NCBI RefSeq assembly: GCF_900890705.1
Contig: NZ_CAAHFH010000001.1
Coordinates: 2,108,001 to 2,172,000 of the forward strand
Direction of reading: 5' to 3'
Length of the DNA: 64,000 nucleotides
Source: Pontiella sulfatireligans
GTDB lineage: Bacteria; Verrucomicrobiota; Kiritimatiellia; Kiritimatiellales; Pontiellaceae
Position numbers and translations under genes: made by a program
Notes under the pieces: model-generated
What the model was told of the DNA's origin: nothing
Databases searched by the model: none
The model's input: only the letters and a program-made list of their open reading frames with translations
Shown here: positions 26,048-34,801 of the stretch, one piece after another
Numbering within the stretch: position 1 is the first letter of the stretch
Layout: each line of letters opens with the position of its first letter

Positions 26048-26614
26048 TTAGTGATTTGCCGCTTTGATTTTCTCCAACCCCACACCCAGCATGCGACGGG
26101 CGATGGGGTCGAGCAGCTTTTCCGAACTTTGGAAGTGCAGGGTTCGCTGGACGTGCTTCATGGTTTCGCCGGGTTTGAGCGCAGTGGCGGGCGATGAGGT
26201 TTCGATTTCATAGAACGGCCCCAGCGGCGGCTTGCCCGGTTCCGGCGATCCGTCGTTGTACGAGTTGATCACATCGCCCTTATAGGGTTCCTTTTGGTGC
26301 TCCCACATGGAATTCACGAATCCGTTGGGCGCCGCCTGCACGTTATAGGTAACGATGGTCAGCACCTGACCGTCCGCATCGCAGCTCCCGGCCACGCCCT
26401 TCGACCGCTGCGGGCTGATGCCGATCTTCCCGTCATCGAACCAGGCCGGAACCGGCATCTGCTGCAACGACTCCCAACTGCCGTCATACGACTTCAACGG
26501 ATTGCTTTCGCGGGGCCGAAGGATCATGGCATGACCGCCGCCCGAGGCCATTTCCGCGAACAAATTCGCCGTGGCCAGTGCACTCGCCATTACAATGACA
26601 AACGAAGCCTTCAT
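26048..26614 (-). CDS. short exported protein similar to the C-terminal part of DUF6786 proteins
   Basis: The 188-aa product has a signal peptide (MKASFVIVMASALATANLFA) directly followed by a region with NSMWEHQKEPYKGDVINSYN, PPLGPFYEIETSSPATALKPG, TMKHVQRTLHFQ and LGVGLEKI. From memory these blocks are the C-terminal half of DUF6786 proteins (normally about 350 aa). The upstream half is missing, yet the gene has its own leader and ribosome site (AGGAGAATAG, overlapping the stop of the GH117 gene), so it seems a purposely shortened version rather than a fragment. Function is unknown. Confidence 0.6.
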   Translation of the reverse strand: MKASFVIVMASALATANLFAEMASGGGHAMILRPRESNPLKSYDGSWESLQQMPVPAWFDDGKIGISPQRSKGVAGSCDADGQVLTIVTYNVQAAPNGFVNSMWEHQKEPYKGDVINSYNDGSPEPGKPPLGPFYEIETSSPATALKPGETMKHVQRTLHFQSSEKLLDPIARRMLGVGLEKIKAANH

Positions 26615-27580
26615 CTATTCTCCTGCGACAAGGTCAAACCGCCGAATAAACGGAAGTTGTCCTTTTGCTTTTCCAATCTCGACGCCCCATTTCGGGAGGT
26701 CGCCGGTACCGCTCTGCGTGAACGCCTCGGGACGATAGGCACCGCCGGCCCATGGTCCGTTTTTAACATCATGGGTTTTTGAAAAATGAACCCCATCTTC
26801 AGCATACTGGATCGTATTCTTGATATGCTTCGGACCGGTCGTGCCGATCATGGCGGCAACGCCTTTGCCCTGCGGCCAAACCAGCACTTCGTGGTTGCCG
26901 GAAATCACCGGATTAGCCTCGTGCCTCACATAAGGGCCCTGCGGATGATCCGCAATCGCCAGACCCATTTGGGTTTGCCCCGGACCTTTTCCCAACTGCC
27001 GTCCTTTGTAATAAAACCAATATTTTCCATCGCGCACGATCAAGCAGGCATCATCGATGAGGTGACTGTCAAAATCCTCCGGCTTATCGCTGTTTTTCAA
27101 CGCCGGATTGGTGGCGAGCCGCTCCCATGGACCATCGGGTGAATCCGATACCGCGATGCCGATTTTTGAATCCGGATTATAGCCCTTTTCAAACTTTCGC
27201 GACACCCCAGTGTAGAACAACCAATATTTCCCCTCGGCAACAAGAATATTGGGCGTAAACACGCTTTCCCCTTCCCAACTTCCGGGCTCGCCTTTCGCGA
27301 GGGCCATTCCTTTTTCCGTCCAGACATGGCCATCCGGTGAAGTCGCGTACCAGACGGTCGCATCATAGCCGGGAGCAATTTTTCCTTTTGAATACCAGAC
27401 ATAGTAGAGGTCGCCGACCTTGATGATGTCGCTCGGGTCACGGCGCATAACGCCCTTTTCCTGCCCAATACCCTCCAAAGGGGAATGGGTTATTTCAACG
27501 GTTCCAGTTGCATCGTTCGCAGACAACCCCGTGGATGCAAACACCATGGTGATGAGCAATATTCCAAATAATTCAACCAT
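26615..27580 (-). CDS. GH117-like exo-glycosidase (anhydro-galactosidase type)
   Basis: The 321-aa exported product begins at the ATG 27580 (AAGGAATAAG upstream; the preceding TTG is not needed). The blocks RRDPSDIIKVGDLYYVWYSK, ATVWYATSPDGHVW, GESVFTPNILVAEGKYWLFY, FDSHLIDDACLIVRDGKYWF, YYKGRQLGKGPGQTQMGLAI, HEVLVWPQGKGVAA and YAEDGVHF match GH117 five-bladed propellers, known for releasing 3,6-anhydro-L-galactose from agar-type oligosaccharides. The conserved Asp and His positions of the family appear present. It stands between the SGNH and DUF6786-like genes with 1-22-base spacing. Substrate within the red-algal galactan class is inferred. Confidence 0.85.
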   Translation of the reverse strand: MVELFGILLITMVFASTGLSANDATGTVEITHSPLEGIGQEKGVMRRDPSDIIKVGDLYYVWYSKGKIAPGYDATVWYATSPDGHVWTEKGMALAKGEPGSWEGESVFTPNILVAEGKYWLFYTGVSRKFEKGYNPDSKIGIAVSDSPDGPWERLATNPALKNSDKPEDFDSHLIDDACLIVRDGKYWFYYKGRQLGKGPGQTQMGLAIADHPQGPYVRHEANPVISGNHEVLVWPQGKGVAAMIGTTGPKHIKNTIQYAEDGVHFSKTHDVKNGPWAGGAYRPEAFTQSGTGDLPKWGVEIGKAKGQLPFIRRFDLVAGE

Positions 27581-27602
27581 CAACTTATTCCTTATTTATT
27601 CG

Positions 27603-28343
27603 CTATTCAGACAGTGTCGTAGAAACTTCAAGGACAACCTTCTCTGCCAAATAACTGTAGCCCTGTGCGGAGAAATGGACATCGCCTTTTTTCTGCTGAA
27701 TCTCCGACAACCGCAAGAGCGCATACGCATGCAGGTCATTGATCGAGATCCCATGCTTCTTCATGATTTTTTCAGCAATCAAATTGCATTTGATTTCATC
27801 CCCCGCTTTTCGGCCAGCCTCACACTCCGGGACGGGAGTCGTCGAGCACCAGATTAGTTTTGCATCCGTTTTCCGAAACCGGGAAACAATCTTTTCCATG
27901 CTCTGCCTGTATTGATCCGGGGTGGCGGTCAGCGTTCCGCTCACCTTATCCCGGTGTCCCTGGTTTGTTGATTCCGGATTCCGGTAGCAGATATCCCACA
28001 GCCCCCAGTTGTAATGAATGACATCCCAGGACCGACCTCCAAGCCACAGGTCCAGGTTGTCCAAGCCATATGCAGCAAATTTTCCATTGGTTGGAATTCG
28101 GTACACATCGGCCTTTCCCTTCAGCCGTTTCCGAACTTCGACCGTGTAGCCGATGGATATCGAGTCCCCGATCAATAAGACGTTGGGTCGTTCAGGATCA
28201 TCCGGCGGATTAACGAATGCCTTCGAGAACTCCTTTCCGGCATACAGTTCTTCCCGGCTGGCCAACTCTTCCGCGCCAGTTGCCCGGAACGTCGTCACCA
28301 ACAGAAACGTTCCGCACACTAGTGTTTGAATAGACTGATTCAT
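27603..28343 (-). CDS. secreted SGNH/GDSL hydrolase (paralog 2 of 2)
   Basis: The 246-aa product is a close paralog of 17953-18693 along its whole length: AGKEFSKAFVNPPDDPERPN, VLLIGDSISIGYTVEVRKRL, HYNWGLWDICYRNPES, CSTTPVPECEAGRKAGDEI and GDVHFSAQGYSYLAEKV. Catalytic Ser (GDS) and Asp-x-x-His (DVHF) are present. Signal peptide MNQSIQTLVCGTFLLVTTFRATGA. AAGGGGCAGG precedes the ATG. It follows the GH2 gene by 11 bases and precedes GH117 by 22, so all three are probably one transcript. A carbohydrate deacetylase role is likely. Confidence 0.87.
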   Translation of the reverse strand: MNQSIQTLVCGTFLLVTTFRATGAEELASREELYAGKEFSKAFVNPPDDPERPNVLLIGDSISIGYTVEVRKRLKGKADVYRIPTNGKFAAYGLDNLDLWLGGRSWDVIHYNWGLWDICYRNPESTNQGHRDKVSGTLTATPDQYRQSMEKIVSRFRKTDAKLIWCSTTPVPECEAGRKAGDEIKCNLIAEKIMKKHGISINDLHAYALLRLSEIQQKKGDVHFSAQGYSYLAEKVVLEVSTTLSE

Positions 28344-28354
28344 AAACCTGCCCC

Positions 28355-31300
28355 TTATCGAACCGTGATTTCGTCGATATACATCCCGCCGCTTTCCACC
28401 GTGGTGAGCCGAATTGTGTTAGCACCGCGTCCGAGCGGAATCTTGACGGTGACGGTCTTCCAGTCCGAGCCCCAGTCCTTCGTATTAGGGAGCAGCAGTT
28501 TTTCCTTAATCGTTTTCCCGTTCACGGTTAACTTGAACGCACGTCCTGGACGCCCTTCGGCTTTTCCGCTGTAGCGGATCGTGAGATCCGCCATGCCGGC
28601 ATCGCCGTCGTTTTCCTGGTACCATTCCACATAGGCGCCCTTGGTATGGCCAAAATCAACGAACCCTCTTCCATTGAAGTTTTTTCCTTTGGAAGCAATC
28701 CGCGCACCATTAAGCGTTGCGTCCTCAGCCTGATCGCCCCCAAGCCCGGCCGTGGTCTGCACCTCATTCCATACAAAGCCTTCGTCGGCCGCGAAGCGTT
28801 CTTCCAGTGTTTGGAACGGTTTCCCACCCACCGCAACCAATGCTTTTACGGTGGTGCCCAACTCAACGGCGAAGGCCTCAGCATAGCGAATAGACTGCAT
28901 GGTGGGCGCGGAGCCATCGAGCGTATAGAAAATTTCGATTCCAAGGGTTGGAAGCGGCCCGCGCAATGAAAGAAGTTGCGCATCAATGTTCACCTTATTC
29001 GAGGTCACCTGCTTCTTTTCACCAAGGATGCAACTGGCCAGCAGCGTGATATCCCCCGCTTCGCCGGTCGATTCAATATAGGCGCGCGTCAAGCCGTAGA
29101 ACGCAATCCGGTCCTTTGCGTCAAAATGCCTTTCAACATCAATCGGGCTGCCGTTATCGAGCGCGCGGATCCGCCCCGGGCCGATCACACGGAAATGAGT
29201 GCGGTTTTCGCCATAGGGATAAAACGCGTCCTTTTCATCCGTCGTTGTCACGCGCACCTGCACCATGTCCTTGCCTTCGGCCACGAGCGGTTCGCCATCG
29301 ATCGACAACGCAATGCGCGCCGGCGCAGCGGCCGTGCGGATGATTTCCTCGACCACCACCCTGCCCTTGTTGAATCCAAGGGCCTTTAGTTCGCCGGCTT
29401 GCCACGGCACCAACCACTGGCACTGCATTTCATTCGACTTGGTTCCAGGCCGTTTTTTGCCCAGCGACTGCCCGTTGAAAAACAATTCAACCGCCTCGCA
29501 GTTGGAATAGACCCACACCGGAATCTCCGTACCCTCTTTCACCTTCGGGTGCGTCCAGTGCGGCAGAATGTGCACCATCGGCTCTTTGGTCCACTGGCTT
29601 TGGTAGAGGTAATACAAATCCTTCTCGAAGTTGGCCAGATCGATGGCCCCGCCCATGAAGGCCTTGAACGGCCAACCCCCGTGTACATAGCTGGCTTCGC
29701 CAATATAATCGTAGCCCGTCCAGCGGAACGATCCCGCATAGTTTGGAATGTCCCGGAGCTGCTCGATATTCTGACGCGAGTTCAAACGCACCGTGGCGTT
29801 GTCATAGCTGGAATTAAAAATCTGCTTGCGGTTGCTACGCCCGGCCTCGTCCGTCCAATCATTGGAAAACACTTCCTCGGCGGTCAGATCGGGAGTCTCA
29901 TGAACCCCCTGCCGGGCGTTCGGATAGCCATCGCGATACCAGGTCTTTGTGCGGTAAAAGCCGCGCACCTGCCAGGTGTGCGTGTTTTCTGTGCCGATAA
30001 ACACCCGGTCTTTTTTGAGCCGATTAAACCAGCCTTTTTTTTCGCTGCCCCCGTTCACCCCGAATACATCCATGAATTCTGATCCGGAGTGGCCCGACGT
30101 GACCGGGCGGGTTGGATCGAGCTCATGGCAACGCTCCACCAGATTCTTGCCGACCTTGCCATGGGTCTCGTTACCCACGCTGTAGATCACAACGGACGGA
30201 TGGTTGCGGTCGCGCTTGATCCAATCGGTCAGATCGCGCTCCCACCACTCGTCAAAAAAATGTGCGCCATAGTCGTGCTTCGCTTTCTTCAGCCAGCCGT
30301 CAAAAATTTCGTCCATTACCAGCATTCCGACTTCGTCGCAAATATCGTAAAAGATCGGCGTCTGGGGATTGTGCGCCGTCCGGATGGCATTGCAGCCCAT
30401 CTTTTTCAACTGCTCGATGCGGAACCGCAGCACCTTGTCCGGCACCGCAACACCTAAAGCCCCGGCATCCTGATGATTGCACACCCCCTGCAGCTTTACG
30501 TTTTTTCCGTTCAGCCACATACCGCTTTCCGGTTTCCATTCCACATCGCGAATACCGAACCGGGTGGTTGTCGCCGCGCCGATCGTTGTTCCTGCAACCT
30601 TAAGCGTTGTGACTGCTTGATACAGGTTCGGGGAATCAACGTCCCAGAAAAGCGGCGAGGAAACCTGAAACTTGAAACTTGAAACCTGAAGACCACCAGA
30701 TGCGACTTTGACTGGATTGCGCTTTTTCAGCACTTCCCTGCCATTGGGATCAATAATGGAAACTTCGACCGCGATGTTCTGCATCCTTTCGGTGGCGTTG
30801 CGGATTTCCGCGTCGAGTTCAACCGTGCCACCCTTCGTGCGGATGAAAATGCCGTCGTTCGCCACATGCACCTTTTGCTTCACATCGATCCAGGTGTGGG
30901 CATAGATGCCGCTGCCGGTGTACCAGCGCGCCGAGGGCTGCTTTTCGTTGTCGGCGCGCACGGCAAAGGTGATCGTTTCCGAGCTTTGGACGATGTCGCT
31001 GATGTCGTATGCGAACGAACTCCAGCCATACGGCCGCGTGCCAAGCTTTCGGCCGTTTGCCCAGACGGTGCTGTTCATGTAGATGCCGTCGAACGCAATC
31101 TCGACGTGCTTTCCCTTCCAATCGTTGGAAACGGGAATGGTCTTGCGGTACCACCCGATGCCCGCCGGCAGATAGCCGCCACCGGCCCCCATGGGGTTAT
31201 CCTTGCTGTATTCGCCCTCGATGCTCCAGTCGTGCGGAACATCAAGCACCCGCCAGCTCTCATCGTCAAAGCCCGCCTGCTCGGCGCCCGGCACATCCTG

Positions 31301-31393
31301 CTGGATAAATTTCCAGTCCTCGTCAAAACCCATCCGATTCGCCAAGGATGCCAAGGCTATCGAAACCGCAAAAGCCACAACCCGTTTCTTCAT
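28355..31393 (-). CDS. GH2 beta-galactosidase-like glycoside hydrolase with C-terminal CBM
   Basis: The product is 1012 aa from the ATG 31393. The order is leader, sugar-binding domain (VPHDWSIEGEYSKDNPMGAG), immunoglobulin-like domain, TIM barrel with GCNAIRTAHNPQTP and VIYSVGNETHG (acid/base Glu about 409) and FIGTENTHTW (probable nucleophile Glu about 469), DUF4982/GH2 C-terminal Ig domains, and a terminal CBM6/35-like domain (NDGDAGMADLTIRYSG to DEITVR). It hydrolyses a beta-galactoside-type bond, probably of a sulfated galactan. About residues 235-248 (LQVSSFKFQVSS) come from a GTTTCAAG-type repeat at 30662-30690. Two TTCCAANNNTTGGAA palindromes occur inside (28939, 31116). Confidence 0.92.
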   Translation of the reverse strand: MKKRVVAFAVSIALASLANRMGFDEDWKFIQQDVPGAEQAGFDDESWRVLDVPHDWSIEGEYSKDNPMGAGGGYLPAGIGWYRKTIPVSNDWKGKHVEIAFDGIYMNSTVWANGRKLGTRPYGWSSFAYDISDIVQSSETITFAVRADNEKQPSARWYTGSGIYAHTWIDVKQKVHVANDGIFIRTKGGTVELDAEIRNATERMQNIAVEVSIIDPNGREVLKKRNPVKVASGGLQVSSFKFQVSSPLFWDVDSPNLYQAVTTLKVAGTTIGAATTTRFGIRDVEWKPESGMWLNGKNVKLQGVCNHQDAGALGVAVPDKVLRFRIEQLKKMGCNAIRTAHNPQTPIFYDICDEVGMLVMDEIFDGWLKKAKHDYGAHFFDEWWERDLTDWIKRDRNHPSVVIYSVGNETHGKVGKNLVERCHELDPTRPVTSGHSGSEFMDVFGVNGGSEKKGWFNRLKKDRVFIGTENTHTWQVRGFYRTKTWYRDGYPNARQGVHETPDLTAEEVFSNDWTDEAGRSNRKQIFNSSYDNATVRLNSRQNIEQLRDIPNYAGSFRWTGYDYIGEASYVHGGWPFKAFMGGAIDLANFEKDLYYLYQSQWTKEPMVHILPHWTHPKVKEGTEIPVWVYSNCEAVELFFNGQSLGKKRPGTKSNEMQCQWLVPWQAGELKALGFNKGRVVVEEIIRTAAAPARIALSIDGEPLVAEGKDMVQVRVTTTDEKDAFYPYGENRTHFRVIGPGRIRALDNGSPIDVERHFDAKDRIAFYGLTRAYIESTGEAGDITLLASCILGEKKQVTSNKVNIDAQLLSLRGPLPTLGIEIFYTLDGSAPTMQSIRYAEAFAVELGTTVKALVAVGGKPFQTLEERFAADEGFVWNEVQTTAGLGGDQAEDATLNGARIASKGKNFNGRGFVDFGHTKGAYVEWYQENDGDAGMADLTIRYSGKAEGRPGRAFKLTVNGKTIKEKLLLPNTKDWGSDWKTVTVKIPLGRGANTIRLTTVESGGMYIDEITVR

Positions 31394-31475
31394 CTGCACA
31401 ATCTCTCTTTCATACCACTCATAACGACACTCGGCATGGTTTCGGGATTGATTTCTTTAATTCGGGCAAGACCGC

Positions 31476-33497
31476 CTAGTCGCGAACGCTAACCTTTAGC
31501 GTCTTGGGCAAGCCCGCGAGCCGTCCTGAGGCAAACTGGTCGCGACCGACGATCAGGGTTCTCAACGATGGAAAATGGTTGATGGGCCTCAGGTCGCTGA
31601 CTTTTGTTCGCCGGATATCCAGCGTCTCAAGGGGAAGGTCTTTAATCTGGTTGAGATCATGCAAGCCGGTCTCCCGCGCGTCCAGCGACTTAATGTTTAG
31701 AAAACGCAGCGGACTTTCCCCGGAGGTGTCTTCAGAAATGATCGCAAACTCTTTCAACTGGCCGCCGCGCAACAACAGTGACGCCTTGCGCGGATCATAT
31801 TCAAAACGTCCTTGGGTCCACCGCTGGTTCCAACCGGACAAAACCGCCTCCACCACCTGCTCGTATCCCGTTTTGTCTTCGCGCACCGCATAATCGAAGA
31901 CGAGCATCTTTTCCATCAGCGGCTTTCGTCTGAACTCCTGTTTCTTCAGATTCCCCATCAGTTCGGCCAGTTGCTCGATGCTTAACCATTCGTTGGTCTT
32001 AACGGCTTCAAACCGGAGAGATATTGGATACAAATCAGCATGAATCTTCTTGTCGGTATCGAAGTATTCATTGGCTGTGGCAAAATCCTGCATGATAAAA
32101 CGGGCATAGCCGATTTGCGATCCAACATTGGCAGAGGGATCCCGGCTCGCCAGGAGTTCCAACCGTTGAATGGAAAGCTCAACGGCCTTTACGGGATCGG
32201 AATAAATGAATGTGCGGGAAAGTTCGTAGGACTCCGCTTTCAGGTTGCCCGACAAACTGCCCATCAGGCGCATATTGCGCGTCAGCTCGTCGCGGTATTG
32301 TTTGGAAGCCACCTCCGCTTCATGTCGTTTGGTTTCGGCAAGCTCGTTGGAGCGGCGGATTTCCACAATGCTGTTCTGCAGCTCACCAATGAACAGCCCC
32401 GTCGTGACCACAATAATGGTGACTGCCAGAAGCGCCACCAAACAGGCCGCCCGGTTGCGCTTGTAGAACAAAGACGCTTCCTTGATGAATCCTGCATTTT
32501 CAGCAGTGGTTGAAAAGCCGGACAGATAGCTTTTCACATCGTCGCGCAGCGCGGCCACAGATCCGTAGCGATTGACCGGCTTTAAGGCGAGGGCTTTCAT
32601 AACCACCGCGTTCAGTCCTTTCGTAATGTTTTTTTTCGGGAATGCAGATGTCGGGGATACGATTTTTCCCGTAAGGGTCAGCTCTTGAATTTCTTCGGGA
32701 CTTCCTTTCAAAGGCGGTTGCTGGGTTAGAATGGCGTAAAGAATGCACCCCAGAGCATAGATGTCGGTTTGAAAAGTTTTAGCGCCATTCTTCTGGAATT
32801 GCTCCGGCGCCATATAGCCGGGCGTGCCCTTCAACTCCCCGGAAAGCGTCATATTGTTGAGCAGGTCAGGATTGAACAGAATCTCGTCGAATTCCTTCCC
32901 TTCGCTCTCGTCGGAACCGATAACCTTGCCCAAACCCCAATCGCAAATAAAGACCTCGCCGAAACGCCCGATCTGGATATTGTCCGGCTTCAGATCCAGG
33001 TGCATCACCTTCTGCGAATGGGCATAGGAGATCGCGTCGCAGAGCTTGACGAAAATTTCGAGCAGCGTGATTTGCGACACCCGGTTCTTTTTAAGGACAT
33101 CCGCCAGCGAATCACCCCGCTTCAAATCCATTGTAAAGAACGGCAGACCGTCCGGAGAAAGCCCAATATCGTGAACCGAAATAATGTTCGGGTGATCCAG
33201 CAGGGCCGTCAGCCGCGCTTCGCGCAGGAACGGTTCATAAAGTTCCGCAGGCGCATTCGCCCTAAGCTCCGCCATGGCCACTTGCCGCCCGGTCTTCGTG
33301 TCGAAAACCCGGCTCACCTTTTTCATCCCCCCGCGTGCCAGCACTTCCGCATCGGTATAGCGATCGCCCGAACGACGCAGTTCCGAATAGATCGCGCCTT
33401 GCGCCTCTTCTAAATCGGCAACTCCTTCTTTATAGAGCGAAGAAAGCCGACGCGCCATGTCGCCAAATTTGTTGTCTCTGGAATACTGCGTATTCAC
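31476..33497 (-). CDS. atypical membrane Ser/Thr protein kinase
   Basis: The 673-aa product starts with a GTG overlapping the sigma-factor stop by 4 bases. The kinase domain (about 52-330) has HLDLKPDN (catalytic D168), DWG in place of DFG (D186) and MAPEQ (230-233). The usual VAxK lysine of strand 3 is absent (QVAMAEL, Ala76); instead two lysines stand in the glycine loop (GGMKKV, K59/K60), as in WNK kinases. One transmembrane helix (about 351-371) is followed by a coiled region and a large domain ending in LRR-like repeats (LETLDIRRTKVSDLRPINHF). It probably signals from an envelope sensor to the neighbouring sigma factor or other targets. Confidence 0.88.
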   Translation of the reverse strand: MNTQYSRDNKFGDMARRLSSLYKEGVADLEEAQGAIYSELRRSGDRYTDAEVLARGGMKKVSRVFDTKTGRQVAMAELRANAPAELYEPFLREARLTALLDHPNIISVHDIGLSPDGLPFFTMDLKRGDSLADVLKKNRVSQITLLEIFVKLCDAISYAHSQKVMHLDLKPDNIQIGRFGEVFICDWGLGKVIGSDESEGKEFDEILFNPDLLNNMTLSGELKGTPGYMAPEQFQKNGAKTFQTDIYALGCILYAILTQQPPLKGSPEEIQELTLTGKIVSPTSAFPKKNITKGLNAVVMKALALKPVNRYGSVAALRDDVKSYLSGFSTTAENAGFIKEASLFYKRNRAACLVALLAVTIIVVTTGLFIGELQNSIVEIRRSNELAETKRHEAEVASKQYRDELTRNMRLMGSLSGNLKAESYELSRTFIYSDPVKAVELSIQRLELLASRDPSANVGSQIGYARFIMQDFATANEYFDTDKKIHADLYPISLRFEAVKTNEWLSIEQLAELMGNLKKQEFRRKPLMEKMLVFDYAVREDKTGYEQVVEAVLSGWNQRWTQGRFEYDPRKASLLLRGGQLKEFAIISEDTSGESPLRFLNIKSLDARETGLHDLNQIKDLPLETLDIRRTKVSDLRPINHFPSLRTLIVGRDQFASGRLAGLPKTLKVSVRD

Positions 33498-34102
33498 ACC
33501 GACTCCAATTCGTTGCGCAAATGATGAATTTCTTTGACGAGGCGTTCCTTTACCCGGTTCTTCAGCTTGACCACCGAGTTGGGCTTTACACCGAGATGCT
33601 TGGCAATCTGTTCAGTGCTCTTCCCGTCAATGCTCATCGAGAATGCCTCGATCGCCCGTTCGGAAAACAGGGAGGAAACATTCTTCAGCGCCAATTGTAC
33701 GATGTAAACTTCCCACTCTTGTTGGATAATCTTCTCCACATCCGGCTCCGTAATTACGGACATGCTACCCACCGCATCGTCCTCCGCAGCGGCGGTATGC
33801 TTACGGGTACGGCGCTGCGTTGCACGAATGTAGTCAAGCACCTGGTTGCGGATCAGGCGGCTGAGCCATGTACGGAAGCGCGCCCGATCCTTGTCGTAGA
33901 TATGGTTCGGCAGGCTCTTCCAGATCTTAATTAAAATCTCCTGCGCCAGATCATCAATATCGATCGAGTACAGGTTCATTTGATGCAGCACCATATAGAT
34001 AAAATCGCGGTAGTACGCCACAAACTCCTCCCAGGCCGCATGATCGTTCTGGTTCTTTGCCCGCATCAACAACGTCTGTCTAGTTTCCCACTCTTCACTC
34101 AT
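33494..34102 (-). CDS. sigma-70-family (ECF-like) RNA polymerase sigma factor
   Basis: The 202-aa product has region 2 (FVAYYRDFIYMVLHQMNLYS, DIDDLAQEILIKIWKSLP, RARFRTWLSRLIRNQVLDYI) and region 4 (KSTEQIAKHLGVKPNSVVKLKNRVKERL, a helix-turn-helix). Size and layout fit an ECF-type factor. It is the first gene of a two-gene unit with the kinase (overlap GTGA). No anti-sigma gene adjoins, so the kinase may take that role. The start at 34102 has no Shine-Dalgarno (TTTTTAA before the ATG). It stands at the head of the catabolic cluster and may control it, but no target promoters are recognised. Confidence 0.9.
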   Translation of the reverse strand: MSEEWETRQTLLMRAKNQNDHAAWEEFVAYYRDFIYMVLHQMNLYSIDIDDLAQEILIKIWKSLPNHIYDKDRARFRTWLSRLIRNQVLDYIRATQRRTRKHTAAAEDDAVGSMSVITEPDVEKIIQQEWEVYIVQLALKNVSSLFSERAIEAFSMSIDGKSTEQIAKHLGVKPNSVVKLKNRVKERLVKEIHHLRNELESV

Positions 34103-34282
34103 TTAAAAACAACCTAACATGTCACAGGATTTCTGTCTCGCTAGAACCCTAACGACCTCAACAAACGAAGGAAGACATGGGCGCAACCCGTTTTACGGCA
34201 GCAACACCATCAAAGTAGCAGACGAATACTGAACCTCCACGCCACCACATCTCTGATAACTAACAAAACCAACTTAATTCAC

Positions 34283-34365
34283 CCCCCTTTCGAGGGGGTC
34301 GTGGGGGGCGGGGCTACCATGACTCATATATGACTGATAATCAGGAGGTTACAGCCCCCCATGAC
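34283..34365. repeat. UUCG hairpin and imperfect inverted repeat
   Basis: CCCCCT-TTCG-AGGGGG (34283-34298) is a perfect 6-bp stem with the very stable TTCG tetraloop. It runs into a longer imperfect inverted repeat: GTCGTGGGGGGCGGGGCTACC (34298-34318, given here as two joined words GTCGTGGGGGGC and GGGGCTACC) against GGTTACAGCCCCCCATGAC (34347-34365). The structure could be the end of a small non-autonomous element. Confidence 0.5.
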
Positions 34366-34584
34366 AAATACATACTCAGAGGGGAAGTTTTTAACAGATT
34401 TCTCCTAAACAACAGCAACCAAGACGCTGTCTTGTACACCTTTTCGAGCGGGGAAGGGAGTTTCGAAACTCCTAAACTGCTCCTAAAAATCATTTTGACC
34501 AGAGCGGAGAACGCCAAGTAAAAACATCTTAAGAGCAACATATACAAGGACTTAAGTAAAAACTGATACAGAGGCGTGGGAATC

Positions 34585-34612
34585 GATAGTTCGAATCCAT
34601 CCCCCGCCAGCA
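34585..34612 (+). other. tRNA 3'-end-like remnant
   Basis: GATAG-TTCGAAT-CCATC reads as a T-arm (stem with one A-C mismatch, canonical TTCGAAT loop), followed by CCCCGCC, A and GCA, as expected for acceptor strand, discriminator and a 3' end without encoded CCA. No matching 5' acceptor (GGCGGGG) or anticodon arm is found within the required 50-65 bases upstream. It therefore looks like a tRNA fragment, such as an attachment-site scar left by an integrating element. Confidence 0.4.
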
Positions 34613-34801
34613 CTTCCTCACTAGTCTTGTCGCCAAGACAATTCATACTCCCTATGATTCACCATAGTTTTGGGAGTAATGGGAGTTTTGACGATCGGGG
34701 ACAAGCTCACGGAAAGATACAAAACAGCCTTCATCTGAACCAGTATGCATCACGCCCCAGTTTTCTCTCATGGTTTAGGCCGAACTTCTCGGCATGAATA
34801 T

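Noticed and set aside
18421..28110. TTCCATTGGTTGGAA at about 18431 and 28081 as further palindrome copies
   Set aside because: Both lie at the same position of two paralogous SGNH genes (IPTNGK) and have only 5-base arms; shared ancestry explains them.
34320..34360. A tRNA-Ile-like anticodon loop (CTGATAA between TGA and TCA)
   Set aside because: The anticodon stem pairs only three bases, the D-arm is missing and no acceptor stem forms; it is better read as the loop of the inverted repeat 34298-34365.
34330..34521. A 63-codon plus-strand reading frame
   Set aside because: No recognisable motif, no ribosome site, and it begins within the inverted repeat.
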